Assembly (NCBI GenBank): GCA_964451095.1
Contig: CAYVGI010000004.1
Coordinates: 1 to 64,000, forward strand
DNA from: DAOTTY01 sp964451095
Lineage (GTDB): Bacteria > Chloroflexota > Anaerolineae > Aggregatilineales > Phototrophicaceae
Length of the DNA stretch: 64,000 nt
Direction of reading: 5' to 3'
Each line of letters starts with the position of its first letter. Position 1 is the stretch's first letter. A program made the position numbers and the translations under genes. Shown here one piece after another: positions 26,601 to 34,724 of this stretch. The notes under the pieces were generated by a model that had not been told where the DNA came from, searched no databases, and was given only the letters and a program-made list of their open reading frames with translations.

Positions 26601-28466
26601 CTAGGACACTTCAATTGTCTCCAGCGTGACAAAGTCGCTCGTCAGCGGTTCGTCGTCCATAATAGGCGTCAGCAGTTGCACATCCCGGTAGTTGTACACG
26701 CCCAGGCGCAGCGCATATTCCCCGGCGGGTAGCTCGCACGGGATATCTAACACGCGCTCATCCAGGTAGGGGGTTTCTGGCTCCCACAGGTCGGTCGCTG
26801 TCAGGGTGAGTTGGCTGTCAGCACGGGCGATGGTCTCGAAGTCCCATTCGCCGTCGCCTGTGATGTGATCGAGTGTGAGCGTGGCGCTGTAACCGTCGGG
26901 TATCGGTTCATCTGTTTCCCAAAAGCTGCGCACTGTCACGGCGGCACATGTCTCTACCCGGTTTTCCAGGCTCGTCCACCCTGCCATCTGGATGTTGTCA
27001 CCAAATTGCACGGGTTCGCTGTCTTGCAGGTCAAGCTTTTGGTAGCGCGTAATGGTGAACTCCACGCCGTAGCGCGTTTTGTAGGTGTAACTGGTGGGCA
27101 CGAATCCATCGTCGCTGAGCTGCGCCCAAAAGCGGGGTACCGCCGTTTCCATGTCGCTGCGCCGCACATACCAAAGCCCATTCTGTCCGTCGAGCACCGA
27201 TGCAAGCTGGTTAGTTGCCTCATCGGGCGCTTCGTTGGATATGTAGTCAAACGCAATTTGCTGATAGTTGGATTGCGGTGGTGACGGCGCAATGTGCGTC
27301 ACGTCAAGTCCGCCTAGCAGCCACTTTTGCACATTATAGTTGACCCACCCATCATCACCTTCAACGATGATGGGTGTGTCTGCGGAGAAAGTAGTGGGCA
27401 GGATGTTCTCTGCCTCTTTATCGGACATCAACGCCAGCCCGTACAGCGACAAGTGGTTAATCGCGTCCTGGCTNNNNNNNNNNNNNNNNNNNNNNNNNNN
27501 NNNNNNNNNNNNNNNNNNNNNNNNNNNNNNNNNNNNNNNNNNNNNNNNNNNNNNNNNNNNNNNNNNNNNNNNNCGCCAGGACTTCACAACAAAGCCCAGA
27601 TACCACATATTCAGCAGCAGAATGAGCACGGTCAACGTCATGACGCTGAGGCTAATGGGTACCCTGTCACCTGCAAAACCGTTGCCCAGGATGCTGAGCG
27701 CGTGCAGACCCAACCCCACAAAGTCATTGAGGAAAATGACTGTGCCACTACCGACGTTTTCCTCGGCGAATTGCACGTTGGCGAGCCAGGCGTAAAACAC
27801 AAAGAAGCCAATGGTTAAAACAGCAACCACGATGTAATAGATGCGCTTGCGATAGCCAGCGAGCGCAATTGCCATACCCAAAATCAGCCAACTGGTGACG
27901 CCCGCACCGTGCGAGAATGTGGCGAGCACGCCAAACAACACCGCTAAACTAAATCCCCAGGCGCGGTTCTCAATTTGGGTGGCAGAGAGAAACGCGAGCA
28001 GGACAAAGAACTGCACATGAAACCACACGCCATGGTAGCTGATGATCCAGTTCAGGTTTTGATGCACGGAGAAGAAGAGAATGGATGACAGTACAAGCAC
28101 GTACGGGAATATACGCTCGTTCGTGCGCCAAACCAGGTACATCAGCAGCGCGAAGGTTGCAACTGCAATGATGAGGTTGAAATAGACCTCAACGATCAGG
28201 TTCCATTGCAAGAACTGTGCGGAAAGCAGCGACAATAAGTAGGAAGGCACGGTGATGTGCCCGGCATAGGAGCCAAAGATGTCGTTTCTGCTAAGTGTGC
28301 CGCTTGCCCATTTAAATACAACGCCCGATGTGCGCAGCGCATCGGCACGCGGCACGTTGAGGTTGTGCTGTTGGATGAAATAGAGCAGGTACCCAAAAGG
28401 CACGAACGCCGCCGCCAGCGCGATAAAATTAACGGGTTGGCGCAGCCACTGAACAAACGAGCGCAT
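26601..28466 (-). CDS. Membrane glycosyltransferase-like protein, interrupted by an assembly gap
   Basis: Read from 28466, the first 297 residues are a multi-pass membrane protein with about eight helices and an early loop HNLNVPRADALRTSG, resembling GT-C type glycosyltransferases of this phylum. Then 100 unknown bases interrupt it. Past the gap, about 290 residues form a soluble part with WYVRRSDMETAVPRFW and a terminal region (IQMAGWTSLE, then YALRLGVYNYRD) of the same style as the C-terminal domain of the glycosyltransferase at 11182-13194. The frame agrees across the 100 N, but the true gap length is unknown, so this could be one gene with a missing middle or two adjacent genes. The natural product would be a polyprenyl-phosphate-sugar-dependent enzyme of the envelope. 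Confidence 0.62.
   Translation of the reverse strand: MRSFVQWLRQPVNFIALAAAFVPFGYLLYFIQQHNLNVPRADALRTSGVVFKWASGTLSRNDIFGSYAGHITVPSYLLSLLSAQFLQWNLIVEVYFNLIIAVATFALLMYLVWRTNERIFPYVLVLSSILFFSVHQNLNWIISYHGVWFHVQFFVLLAFLSATQIENRAWGFSLAVLFGVLATFSHGAGVTSWLILGMAIALAGYRKRIYYIVVAVLTIGFFVFYAWLANVQFAEENVGSGTVIFLNDFVGLGLHALSILGNGFAGDRVPISLSVMTLTVLILLLNMWYLGFVVKSWXXXXXXXXXXXXXXXXXXXXXXXXXXXXXXXXXXSQDAINHLSLYGLALMSDKEAENILPTTFSADTPIIVEGDDGWVNYNVQKWLLGGLDVTHIAPSPPQSNYQQIAFDYISNEAPDEATNQLASVLDGQNGLWYVRRSDMETAVPRFWAQLSDDGFVPTSYTYKTRYGVEFTITRYQKLDLQDSEPVQFGDNIQMAGWTSLENRVETCAAVTVRSFWETDEPIPDGYSATLTLDHITGDGEWDFETIARADSQLTLTATDLWEPETPYLDERVLDIPCELPAGEYALRLGVYNYRDVQLLTPIMDDEPLTSDFVTLETIEVS
27474..27573. other. Assembly gap of exactly 100 N
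   Basis: A run of 100 undetermined bases, the usual placeholder for a scaffold gap of unknown size. It falls inside the predicted membrane glycosyltransferase gene, so the order and distance of flanking sequence depend on scaffolding. Confidence 0.97.
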
Positions 28467-28564
28467 AGATTAATCCCTGTAGTCTCCAGAACGCGCACCA
28501 TTCTATGAACTGCGCCCCAAACAACAATGGTCTATAGCGTGCCCAGTGGCGGCGGGGTGTCGGT

Positions 28565-30127
28565 CTATTTGTCCCGCCAGCGCTCGATCAGGCTGTCTCC
28601 GGTCATCTCCGCTGGCATGCCTAGCCCCAGTAAGTGCAGCACGGTTGGGGCGACATCCGCCAGTTTGCCAAACGGTTTCATATCGAAGAACAGTTTGTCG
28701 CTGATGGCGAACAGTGCCACCGGTTGCGTGGTGTGGTAGGTGTGTGGCTCCCCGGTGATAACGTCAATCATCCGGTCACAGTTGCCATGATCTGCCGTAA
28801 CGAGCACCACACCGCCTTTTTCCATTACCTTGGCAGCGATTTTGCCCACGCATTCATCCACGACCTCACACGCTTTGATTGCCGCGTTTAAGTCGCCAGT
28901 GTGCCCGACCATATCCGGGTTGGCGTAGTTGACGAGGAGAAAGTCGTCGTCTGCGCTGTCCAGGCGCTCTAGCGTTTTTTCTGTGAGTTCGTAGGCGCTC
29001 ATTTCAGGTTTCAGGTCGTAGGTGGCAACCTTGGGGGACGGTACGATTTGGCGCTCCTCACCCTCCCATGGCTCCTCGCGCCGCCCGTTGAAGAAAAATG
29101 TGACGTGGGGGTATTTTTCTGTCTCTGCAGAGTGGTACTGTTTCTTGCCTGCTGTACTCAGCACTTCTGCGAGTGTGTTTTGCAGTAAGTCTTTGCCGAA
29201 CAGCACACCGTTCGTGCTGATGTCGTCTGCGTAGTCTGTAAATGTGACCAGGTGCAACCCCTCCACGACATCACCTTCGTAGCCGTCGGGCGTCACCCCA
29301 CTGAACAGGTACGCCATTTGGCGCATTCTGTCTGCACGGAAGTTGTAGCAGATCACTGCATCGCCGCTTTTGAGTGCCAGTGAATCATCATTGCCGATGA
29401 CATACGGCTCGATAAACTCGTCAGTGGTCTCGTTGTCGTAAGAGCGCTGAATGGCATCCACGGCGGTTGCTGCGTTGTGCCCCTGCCGCTTGGTGATGGC
29501 GTCGTAGGCAAGCTGTGTGCGCTGCCATCGCTTGTCACGGTCCATCGCATAGTAGCGCCCGCTGACCGTGGCAATACGCCCGTTGTTTTGATCGTCAATG
29601 TACTGTTCCAGGCTTTGCACAAAGTTGATGCCGCTGTCTGTGGGGGTATCACGCCCGTCTGTGATGACGTGGATAACCGGGTTGATGTCTGCGGTCTTGG
29701 TGATGTCGATGAGTGCAAACAGGTGGTCAATGTGGCTGTGCACGCCCCCATCACTCACCAAGCCAATCAGATGGAGATTGCTCCCCGTCTGGCGGACGTG
29801 GTGGAAAGCAGTGCGCAGGGACTCGTAATCGCGCAGCGAGTCGTCTTCAATTGCGTTGTTGATGCGGCTGATGTCCTGGTATACGACGCGCCCCGCGCCC
29901 AGGTTCAGGTGCCCGACTTCGCTGTTGCCCATCTGCCCTGGCACCAACCCAACTTGCCCTTCTGAGGCGTGCAGCACAGAGCGATCGAGTGTTGTGTTCC
30001 AGTTGTCGTAATTGGGGGTGTTTGCCAGCGCGGGCGCGTTGCCCTGCTCCATCGTGCGCATTCCCCACCCGTCTAGCACAACCAGCATTACCGGACTGAT
30101 AGGGTCTAATTGTTTTTCGTCTTCCAT
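28565..30127 (-). CDS. gpmI: 2,3-bisphosphoglycerate-independent phosphoglycerate mutase
   Basis: Interconverts 3- and 2-phosphoglycerate in glycolysis with two Mn ions and a phosphoserine intermediate. It has 520 residues, the normal length. The N-terminal alkaline-phosphatase-like metal site begins with VVLDGWG (16-22). The nucleophile Ser69 is in GQMGNSEVGHLNLGAGR. The segment VHSHIDHLFALI belongs to the phosphotransferase domain. ADHGNCDRM near residue 440 supplies further metal ligands. It lies 98 bases upstream of the membrane glycosyltransferase gene in the same direction. An 8-bp inverted repeat stands 42 bases upstream of its ATG. Confidence 0.97.
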   Translation of the reverse strand: MEDEKQLDPISPVMLVVLDGWGMRTMEQGNAPALANTPNYDNWNTTLDRSVLHASEGQVGLVPGQMGNSEVGHLNLGAGRVVYQDISRINNAIEDDSLRDYESLRTAFHHVRQTGSNLHLIGLVSDGGVHSHIDHLFALIDITKTADINPVIHVITDGRDTPTDSGINFVQSLEQYIDDQNNGRIATVSGRYYAMDRDKRWQRTQLAYDAITKRQGHNAATAVDAIQRSYDNETTDEFIEPYVIGNDDSLALKSGDAVICYNFRADRMRQMAYLFSGVTPDGYEGDVVEGLHLVTFTDYADDISTNGVLFGKDLLQNTLAEVLSTAGKKQYHSAETEKYPHVTFFFNGRREEPWEGEERQIVPSPKVATYDLKPEMSAYELTEKTLERLDSADDDFLLVNYANPDMVGHTGDLNAAIKACEVVDECVGKIAAKVMEKGGVVLVTADHGNCDRMIDVITGEPHTYHTTQPVALFAISDKLFFDMKPFGKLADVAPTVLHLLGLGMPAEMTGDSLIERWRDK

Positions 30128-30168
30128 AAGTTCCTGACCTAACCTTCACTCCACGTTTGGCTCATGTC

Positions 30169-30196
30169 CTGTTCATGCCATGGTGACGATGAACAG
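30169..30196 (-). promoter_or_regulatory. Inverted repeat upstream of gpmI
   Basis: CTGTTCAT (30169-30176) and ATGAACAG (30189-30196) are perfect complements with a 12-base spacer, spanning 42-69 bases before the gpmI start on the minus strand. A dimeric repressor site or a small leader hairpin is possible. The rest of the 244-base space up to the transglutaminase gene shows nothing else I can support. Confidence 0.4.
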
Positions 30197-30371
30197 TGCC
30201 TATTTTTAACACACGTCTGTGCCAGTGCCCAAACGCGATTGCAGTTTTGGCTAAGACGAAACGGATACAGTTCACCGAACCAGGAGGAGAGTCAAATTAT
30301 TAACCGCGTCTTGTATGTGTTGCAGTTAGTTTTACCTCGGCGGACTTGTAGGTTGGGCAGCAGGCCCTCCC

Positions 30372-31313
30372 TTATTGCTGTTGCTGCTGCTGTTGGGCGA
30401 GCAGACCGTAGGCAGGCAGTTGGATTTGCGGCGAGTGGACGGCATCTTCGGGGGGGAGTTCGTCCAGCTTGCTCACATCCACTTCTACCTCTAGCACGGA
30501 GGTCGCATCGCCCCGGAACACGCCTTTGGTAGGGGGTACGTCGGCGTAATCGCGCCCAATTGCCACCCGAATGTGCTGTTCATTGCAGATGAGGTTGTTG
30601 GTTGGGTCGAATCCGATCCAGCCGAGTGTTGGCAGCCAAGCTTCCAGCCAGGCATGTGTCGCGTCAGCAGCAGAGCGGTCTTTCTCCGTGCGGTGATATA
30701 GATAGCCGCTGATGTACCGCGCCGGGATGCCCATGCCGCGCAGCAGCGCAATCATAATGTGGGCGAAGTCCTGGCAAACGCCGAGCCGCTTCTCCAGTGC
30801 AATCTCAATAGGGGAGTCCGCAGCGGTGACGTTTTGGATGTAGTCAAACGTTTCGTAAATCGCCGTGTTGAGGGTCTTCACTGTGGTGAGCGGGTCGGCG
30901 TCACGGTTGAGTTGCAGTTCGTCTTGGAGCTTCGTAAGCTGTTTTGACGGGCGTGCAAACTTGCTTGGCACCAACATGTCGTAAAGGTCGCGGTCTTCCT
31001 CGGTCGCATAGCCATAAGCATCCCACGTCTCACCGGGTAGCGCTTCGGGCAACTCAAGCGGTGGTTTCACCTCCACTGTCGCCTCTGTGCGGACGGCGAG
31101 CTGTTCGTGCATACCCGGCACGTTAAACACATGGATCACATTGCCGAGGTAGTCCTTATGGGCGAAGTGCGTCGCTCTAGGTCGGATGTCTAGCTCGAAG
31201 TGAATGCAACGCTGGCAGTTATCGCTGCGTGGGTGCTCTCGCACTTCCATAACGGTATCTGTAATGGGCGCACTGTAGGTAAGGCGGGTTAGGTGGGTGA
31301 TGGCGTAGAACAT
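30372..31313 (-). CDS. Transglutaminase-like protein with C-terminal polyglutamine tail
   Basis: A 313-residue protein of the bacterial transglutaminase-like family. It has an N-terminal beta domain starting with FYAITHLTRLTYS and a papain-fold core. The triad is visible as Cys180 (LGVCQDFAHIM), His220 (ATHAWLEAW) and Asp236 (GFDPTNN). There is no signal peptide, so it acts in the cytosol, as a protease, amidase or crosslinking enzyme. It is the last gene of the SHOCT, ATP-grasp, alpha-E, transglutaminase unit, the known amidoligase-type association for peptide-like bond formation and cleavage. Unusually, the protein ends with seven consecutive glutamines encoded by mixed CAG/CAA codons directly before the stop. 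Confidence 0.92.
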   Translation of the reverse strand: MFYAITHLTRLTYSAPITDTVMEVREHPRSDNCQRCIHFELDIRPRATHFAHKDYLGNVIHVFNVPGMHEQLAVRTEATVEVKPPLELPEALPGETWDAYGYATEEDRDLYDMLVPSKFARPSKQLTKLQDELQLNRDADPLTTVKTLNTAIYETFDYIQNVTAADSPIEIALEKRLGVCQDFAHIMIALLRGMGIPARYISGYLYHRTEKDRSAADATHAWLEAWLPTLGWIGFDPTNNLICNEQHIRVAIGRDYADVPPTKGVFRGDATSVLEVEVDVSKLDELPPEDAVHSPQIQLPAYGLLAQQQQQQQ

Positions 31314-31322
31314 GGCGAACCT

Positions 31323-32321
31323 CTATCTCAACGCAGCGTCAATGGAATACGTAATGTATGCTTGGTAAAGGCTATCATGGATTTGGAACGCCTGTCGTTT
31401 GATGTTCGTTAAATAATTGTGAAAGTTACCGTCTATCACGTCACTAATCTCATCATAGCTTAACATTGATTGCAGGCGACCTGCCAAGCGGTTTACGCGC
31501 TGGTTTTTGTGCTGCATGGTGACATCAGCTAGCTTGTCCAGTGAGTACAGTAGGCTGTCTGTACAGAAACGAGCCGACCGGGGAAACTCCGGGTTAAACA
31601 GCAGGAACTCTACAATCCAATCCGGTCGCATCTCTGGGTTGTACACCTTGCAATATGCCTCAAAGCCGCTCATAGACTTTAGCATCGCTACCATCTCGAA
31701 ATACTGGTTGCCGCTTTCGCTGTTGTCGGAGAAGTCTTCTTCCTGTTGCATGTGCGCGTTCAAAAACGTCATGATGGCACCGAGCCGTTCAATGTAGCGA
31801 CCCATCTGGATGAAGTACCATCCCTGGTTATGGTTCATGGTGGCATCGGTTATGCCCTGGAACAGATGTGACCCCTGCTTGACGGACATGAAAAAGTTGT
31901 GTGGCACATCACGCCAAACGTCGTTGGGTTCATTTTTGCGAACGTCCAGGTACAGCCGATTGATCTGCGTCCACATTTCGCTGCTGATTTGCTCTCTCAC
32001 CTGGCGGGCGTTTTCCCTGGCAGACGTAATGCTGAAGACGATGGAAAACTTGTTCTCTTTGTCGAATGCCAGCCGCTTGAGCGTCGCGTCCTGATCTTCA
32101 AGATCATCGGAGGATATAGGGTAGTCCATGCTGCGCAGCAGGCGCAGCAGGTGCGGTCGGTCGGTCACATCGGGGGCGCGATCTAGCATAAAGTTGTGAT
32201 ATACGTCTATCAGGCGGGCGGCATTTTCTGCACGTTCCAGATAGCGGCTCATCCAATACAGGCTTTCCGCGACCCGCGACAGCGTGTAGCTGTTATGGTC
32301 GTCTAATCGTGTAAAACCCAT
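31323..32321 (-). CDS. Alpha-E domain protein (DUF403)
   Basis: An all-helical 332-residue protein beginning with the family motif SRVAESLYWMSRYLERAENAAR and containing repeated Glu-rich helices (YIERLGAIM). The alpha-E family is nearly always encoded beside a circularly permuted ATP-grasp enzyme and a transglutaminase, as here. Its direct function is unproven, and it may scaffold or modify the peptide product. The gene overlaps the end of the ATP-grasp gene by 19 bases and is followed by the transglutaminase after nine bases, so all are tightly coupled. Confidence 0.93.
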   Translation of the reverse strand: MGFTRLDDHNSYTLSRVAESLYWMSRYLERAENAARLIDVYHNFMLDRAPDVTDRPHLLRLLRSMDYPISSDDLEDQDATLKRLAFDKENKFSIVFSITSARENARQVREQISSEMWTQINRLYLDVRKNEPNDVWRDVPHNFFMSVKQGSHLFQGITDATMNHNQGWYFIQMGRYIERLGAIMTFLNAHMQQEEDFSDNSESGNQYFEMVAMLKSMSGFEAYCKVYNPEMRPDWIVEFLLFNPEFPRSARFCTDSLLYSLDKLADVTMQHKNQRVNRLAGRLQSMLSYDEISDVIDGNFHNYLTNIKRQAFQIHDSLYQAYITYSIDAALR

Positions 32322-33778
32322 GTGTCTTTGCTCCCTCCACCTTGCGACGAATTAACGACCAGAGATCCCTTTTTGAGGGCGACCCGCGTTAGCCCGCCTG
32401 GGACAATGTTCACCTTTTCCCCTGCCAGCACGTATGGGCGCAAGTCCACGTGGCGCGGCTCAAACTGTTTGCCATCCACGAAGCACGGGGCAGTGGAAAG
32501 CTGGATCGTGGGTTGTGCGATGTAGTTGCGCGGGTTCGCCTTAATTTGTTCTGCGAATGTCTCTTGTTCTTGTTTTGTGCTGTGCGGACCGATCAACATG
32601 CCGTAGCCGCCCGCCTCTCCGACTGCCTTGACGACCAGCTTGTCCAGGTTTTGCAACACATGCTCGCGGTGGGTGTCGTCCATCAGCAAGAAGGTGTTGA
32701 TGTTATCCAAAATCGGTTCTTCGCTGAGGTAGTAGCGGATGATTTCTGGCACGTAGGCATACACCGCCTTATCGTCCGCAATGCCCGTGCCCACTGCATT
32801 TGCCAGCACCACATTGCCGGCACGGTAGGCATTGAACAGCCCATTCACACCCAGCGTGGAATCTGGACGGAAAACCAGTGGATCGAGGAAATCATCATCT
32901 ACACGACGGTAGATCACATCCACACGCTTGATGCCAGCGGTGGTACGCATGTACACATCGCCGTTGTGCACCATCAGGTCACGCCCCTCGACGAGGCGGA
33001 TGCCCATCGCACGCGCCAGGAATGTGTGCTCGTAGTAGGCGGAGTTAAACACACCCGGTGTGAGCAACACAACGTTGGGGTTTTCCTGCTGGGGTGCCAG
33101 GGAACGCAGCGTGTTTAGCAGCGCGGCACCGTAGTGGTCGATGGGGCGCACACCGTAGCGGCTAAACAAACCGGGGAAGACAATCTTTGCAACCTGCCGA
33201 TTCGCCAGCATGTACGAAACGCCGCTTGGCACACGCAGGTTGTCCTCCAGCACGGCAAATTTGCCGTCCGGCATTCGGATCAGGTCGGTTCCGCAGATGG
33301 AGACGTATGCTCGCTGCGGCACATCTACGCCGCGCATCTCTCGGCGGTAATGACGGCTACTGGCAATGAGCGAATAGGGGACGACTTTGTCTTTGAATAT
33401 CTTGCCGTCGTGGTAAATATCGTGCAGGAACATGTTCAGCGCGGTGATGCGCTGTTTTAGACCGCTGTCGATGGTTTGCCACTCGCTGTTGGTGATGATG
33501 CGCGGCAGCAGGTCGAACGGAAAGGTGCGCTCTACGCCCTGGGAGTCGCCATAGACTGTGAATGTGATGCCCTGGTACAGAAACGACAGCGACGAGGACT
33601 GCTGGCGATGTTGCAGTTCATCGATTGGCATATGCCCTAATTGGTGCGACAGCGTTTTGTAGTGCTGGCGTGTTTCGCCGGGTGCAGAGAACATCTCGTC
33701 GTAGCAAGTTTCGTTCAGGTGATACGTGCTAAACGAGGCGATATTTGGTGGAGATCCGTCCATGCGGGTGTTATCCAT
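32303..33778 (-). CDS. Circularly permuted ATP-grasp amidoligase (type 2)
   Basis: A 491-residue protein of the DUF404/DUF407 circularly permuted ATP-grasp group. Recognisable segments are ETCYDEMFSAPGETRQHY at the N-terminus, the FAVLEDNLRVPSGVSYMLANR block and the VVKAVGEAGGYGMLIG glycine-rich loop expected to hold ATP. Such enzymes activate a carboxylate with ATP and join it to an amine, making small peptides or peptide tags. The gene starts three bases after the SHOCT protein gene and overlaps the alpha-E gene by 19 bases. The substrate is unknown. Confidence 0.94.
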   Translation of the reverse strand: MDNTRMDGSPPNIASFSTYHLNETCYDEMFSAPGETRQHYKTLSHQLGHMPIDELQHRQQSSSLSFLYQGITFTVYGDSQGVERTFPFDLLPRIITNSEWQTIDSGLKQRITALNMFLHDIYHDGKIFKDKVVPYSLIASSRHYRREMRGVDVPQRAYVSICGTDLIRMPDGKFAVLEDNLRVPSGVSYMLANRQVAKIVFPGLFSRYGVRPIDHYGAALLNTLRSLAPQQENPNVVLLTPGVFNSAYYEHTFLARAMGIRLVEGRDLMVHNGDVYMRTTAGIKRVDVIYRRVDDDFLDPLVFRPDSTLGVNGLFNAYRAGNVVLANAVGTGIADDKAVYAYVPEIIRYYLSEEPILDNINTFLLMDDTHREHVLQNLDKLVVKAVGEAGGYGMLIGPHSTKQEQETFAEQIKANPRNYIAQPTIQLSTAPCFVDGKQFEPRHVDLRPYVLAGEKVNIVPGGLTRVALKKGSLVVNSSQGGGSKDTWVLHD

Positions 33779-33781
33779 AAA

Positions 33782-34321
33782 TCATGCCTGGGTGGGTCGC
33801 GTTTCGAGTAGTTTAAATTCTGCCTCTGTCATGCTTCCACGTTCTGTATTGAACGCGAGCGTCTGTGCAGTGTTTGCCTGTTGCTGCATGGCACCTGTTA
33901 TCTTGTGCCCGTTGGTGTCGTACACGTAAACTTTGCCGCTGCGCTCCACTGCAAGCCGATTTTTCTCGCTAAAGTAGGCGTAGCGCATGTCGTTTTGTCC
34001 GCCTGCGGTTGTTGGCTCGCCCAGGTCGTCACCCCACCACGCATCCATGCGCATGGTGCCCATGGATGGGAATGTTGTGCTCATGGGTGTGGATTGTAGA
34101 AGCGCCTCGCATACACCCTGTACTTTTGCTTTGAGTGCATTGTTGAACATATCGCCGACCATAATCATGCCGGGCATCCACTGACCGCTGCCGCCAAGTT
34201 CGGGATGGTTGAACTGCGCCATTTTGCCGCCGCCGCGCTGCAATGCCTGTTGCAATGTTCGCACGGCATCAACGGATAACCCGTGCTGTGCGGCAATTGC
34301 TTCGAGCTTTTCATCTTTCAC
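33782..34321 (-). CDS. SHOCT-domain-like protein heading the ATP-grasp operon
   Basis: A 179-residue soluble protein. The N-terminal helix LEAIAAQHGLSVDAVRTL is followed by a Gly-rich, highly specific segment (GGGKMAQFNHPELGG and QWMPGMIMVGDMFN). The middle contains RMDAWWGDDLG, and a short C-terminal helix (GSMTEAEFKLLET) resembles the SHOCT motif found at the ends of many small bacterial proteins. It is the first gene of the ATP-grasp operon with a three-base gap to the ligase. It could be a regulator, scaffold or modification target of the cassette. No catalytic motif is evident. Confidence 0.78.
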   Translation of the reverse strand: MKDEKLEAIAAQHGLSVDAVRTLQQALQRGGGKMAQFNHPELGGSGQWMPGMIMVGDMFNNALKAKVQGVCEALLQSTPMSTTFPSMGTMRMDAWWGDDLGEPTTAGGQNDMRYAYFSEKNRLAVERSGKVYVYDTNGHKITGAMQQQANTAQTLAFNTERGSMTEAEFKLLETRPTQA

Positions 34322-34724
34322 AGAAGCATACCTATCTAGAGTATTGTGCCAATATAACTAACGTTTACGCAAAGTGCGTTGTCGCAGGTGACTAAATATT
34401 CTAACGTGACTTGTGTACATGACACAAATTTGCCACTTTTCTGTTACGTTTTCGTGGGCAATTTACAGTAAGTTTACCAATGGGAAACGAACTGACGATA
34501 CAAATGGTACAAACTGCGGGTTAACGTCGTGTGAAATATTTAGGTCGCAGTCATCGCTCCCGATCAGTTTATGCGAAGAAAACAGCAAACAGGTGTAAGA
34601 CATTCCGTTTTTAGTCTGCTGCGAGGGCGATTTGATGCGCTCATCGCCTACTGTAATCGTGTTGTAACCGCGCTAATTTAAGCTTTTAGCAGAACCTATT
34701 CGCCTATACTCAGGATTGAAATCA
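34322..34724. promoter_or_regulatory. Divergent intergenic region with a TTGTGT/ACACAA palindrome
   Basis: About 400 AT-richer bases between the SHOCT gene (minus) and the subtilase gene (plus). It must contain both promoters. A perfect palindrome, TTGTGT (34411-34416) and ACACAA (34422-34427) with a five-base spacer, lies about 90 bases upstream of the SHOCT start and is an operator candidate. I see no small gene, tRNA or long repeat here. Confidence 0.45.

Noticed and set aside
30375..30395. Glutamine-codon run as a CRISPR or satellite repeat
   Set aside because: It is only 21 bases long, uses mixed codons and lies in frame at the end of a gene.
34705..34710. TATACT as -10 of the subtilase gene
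   Set aside because: Transcription would start about eight bases before the ATG, leaving no room for the ribosome site, and no -35 is at the right distance.
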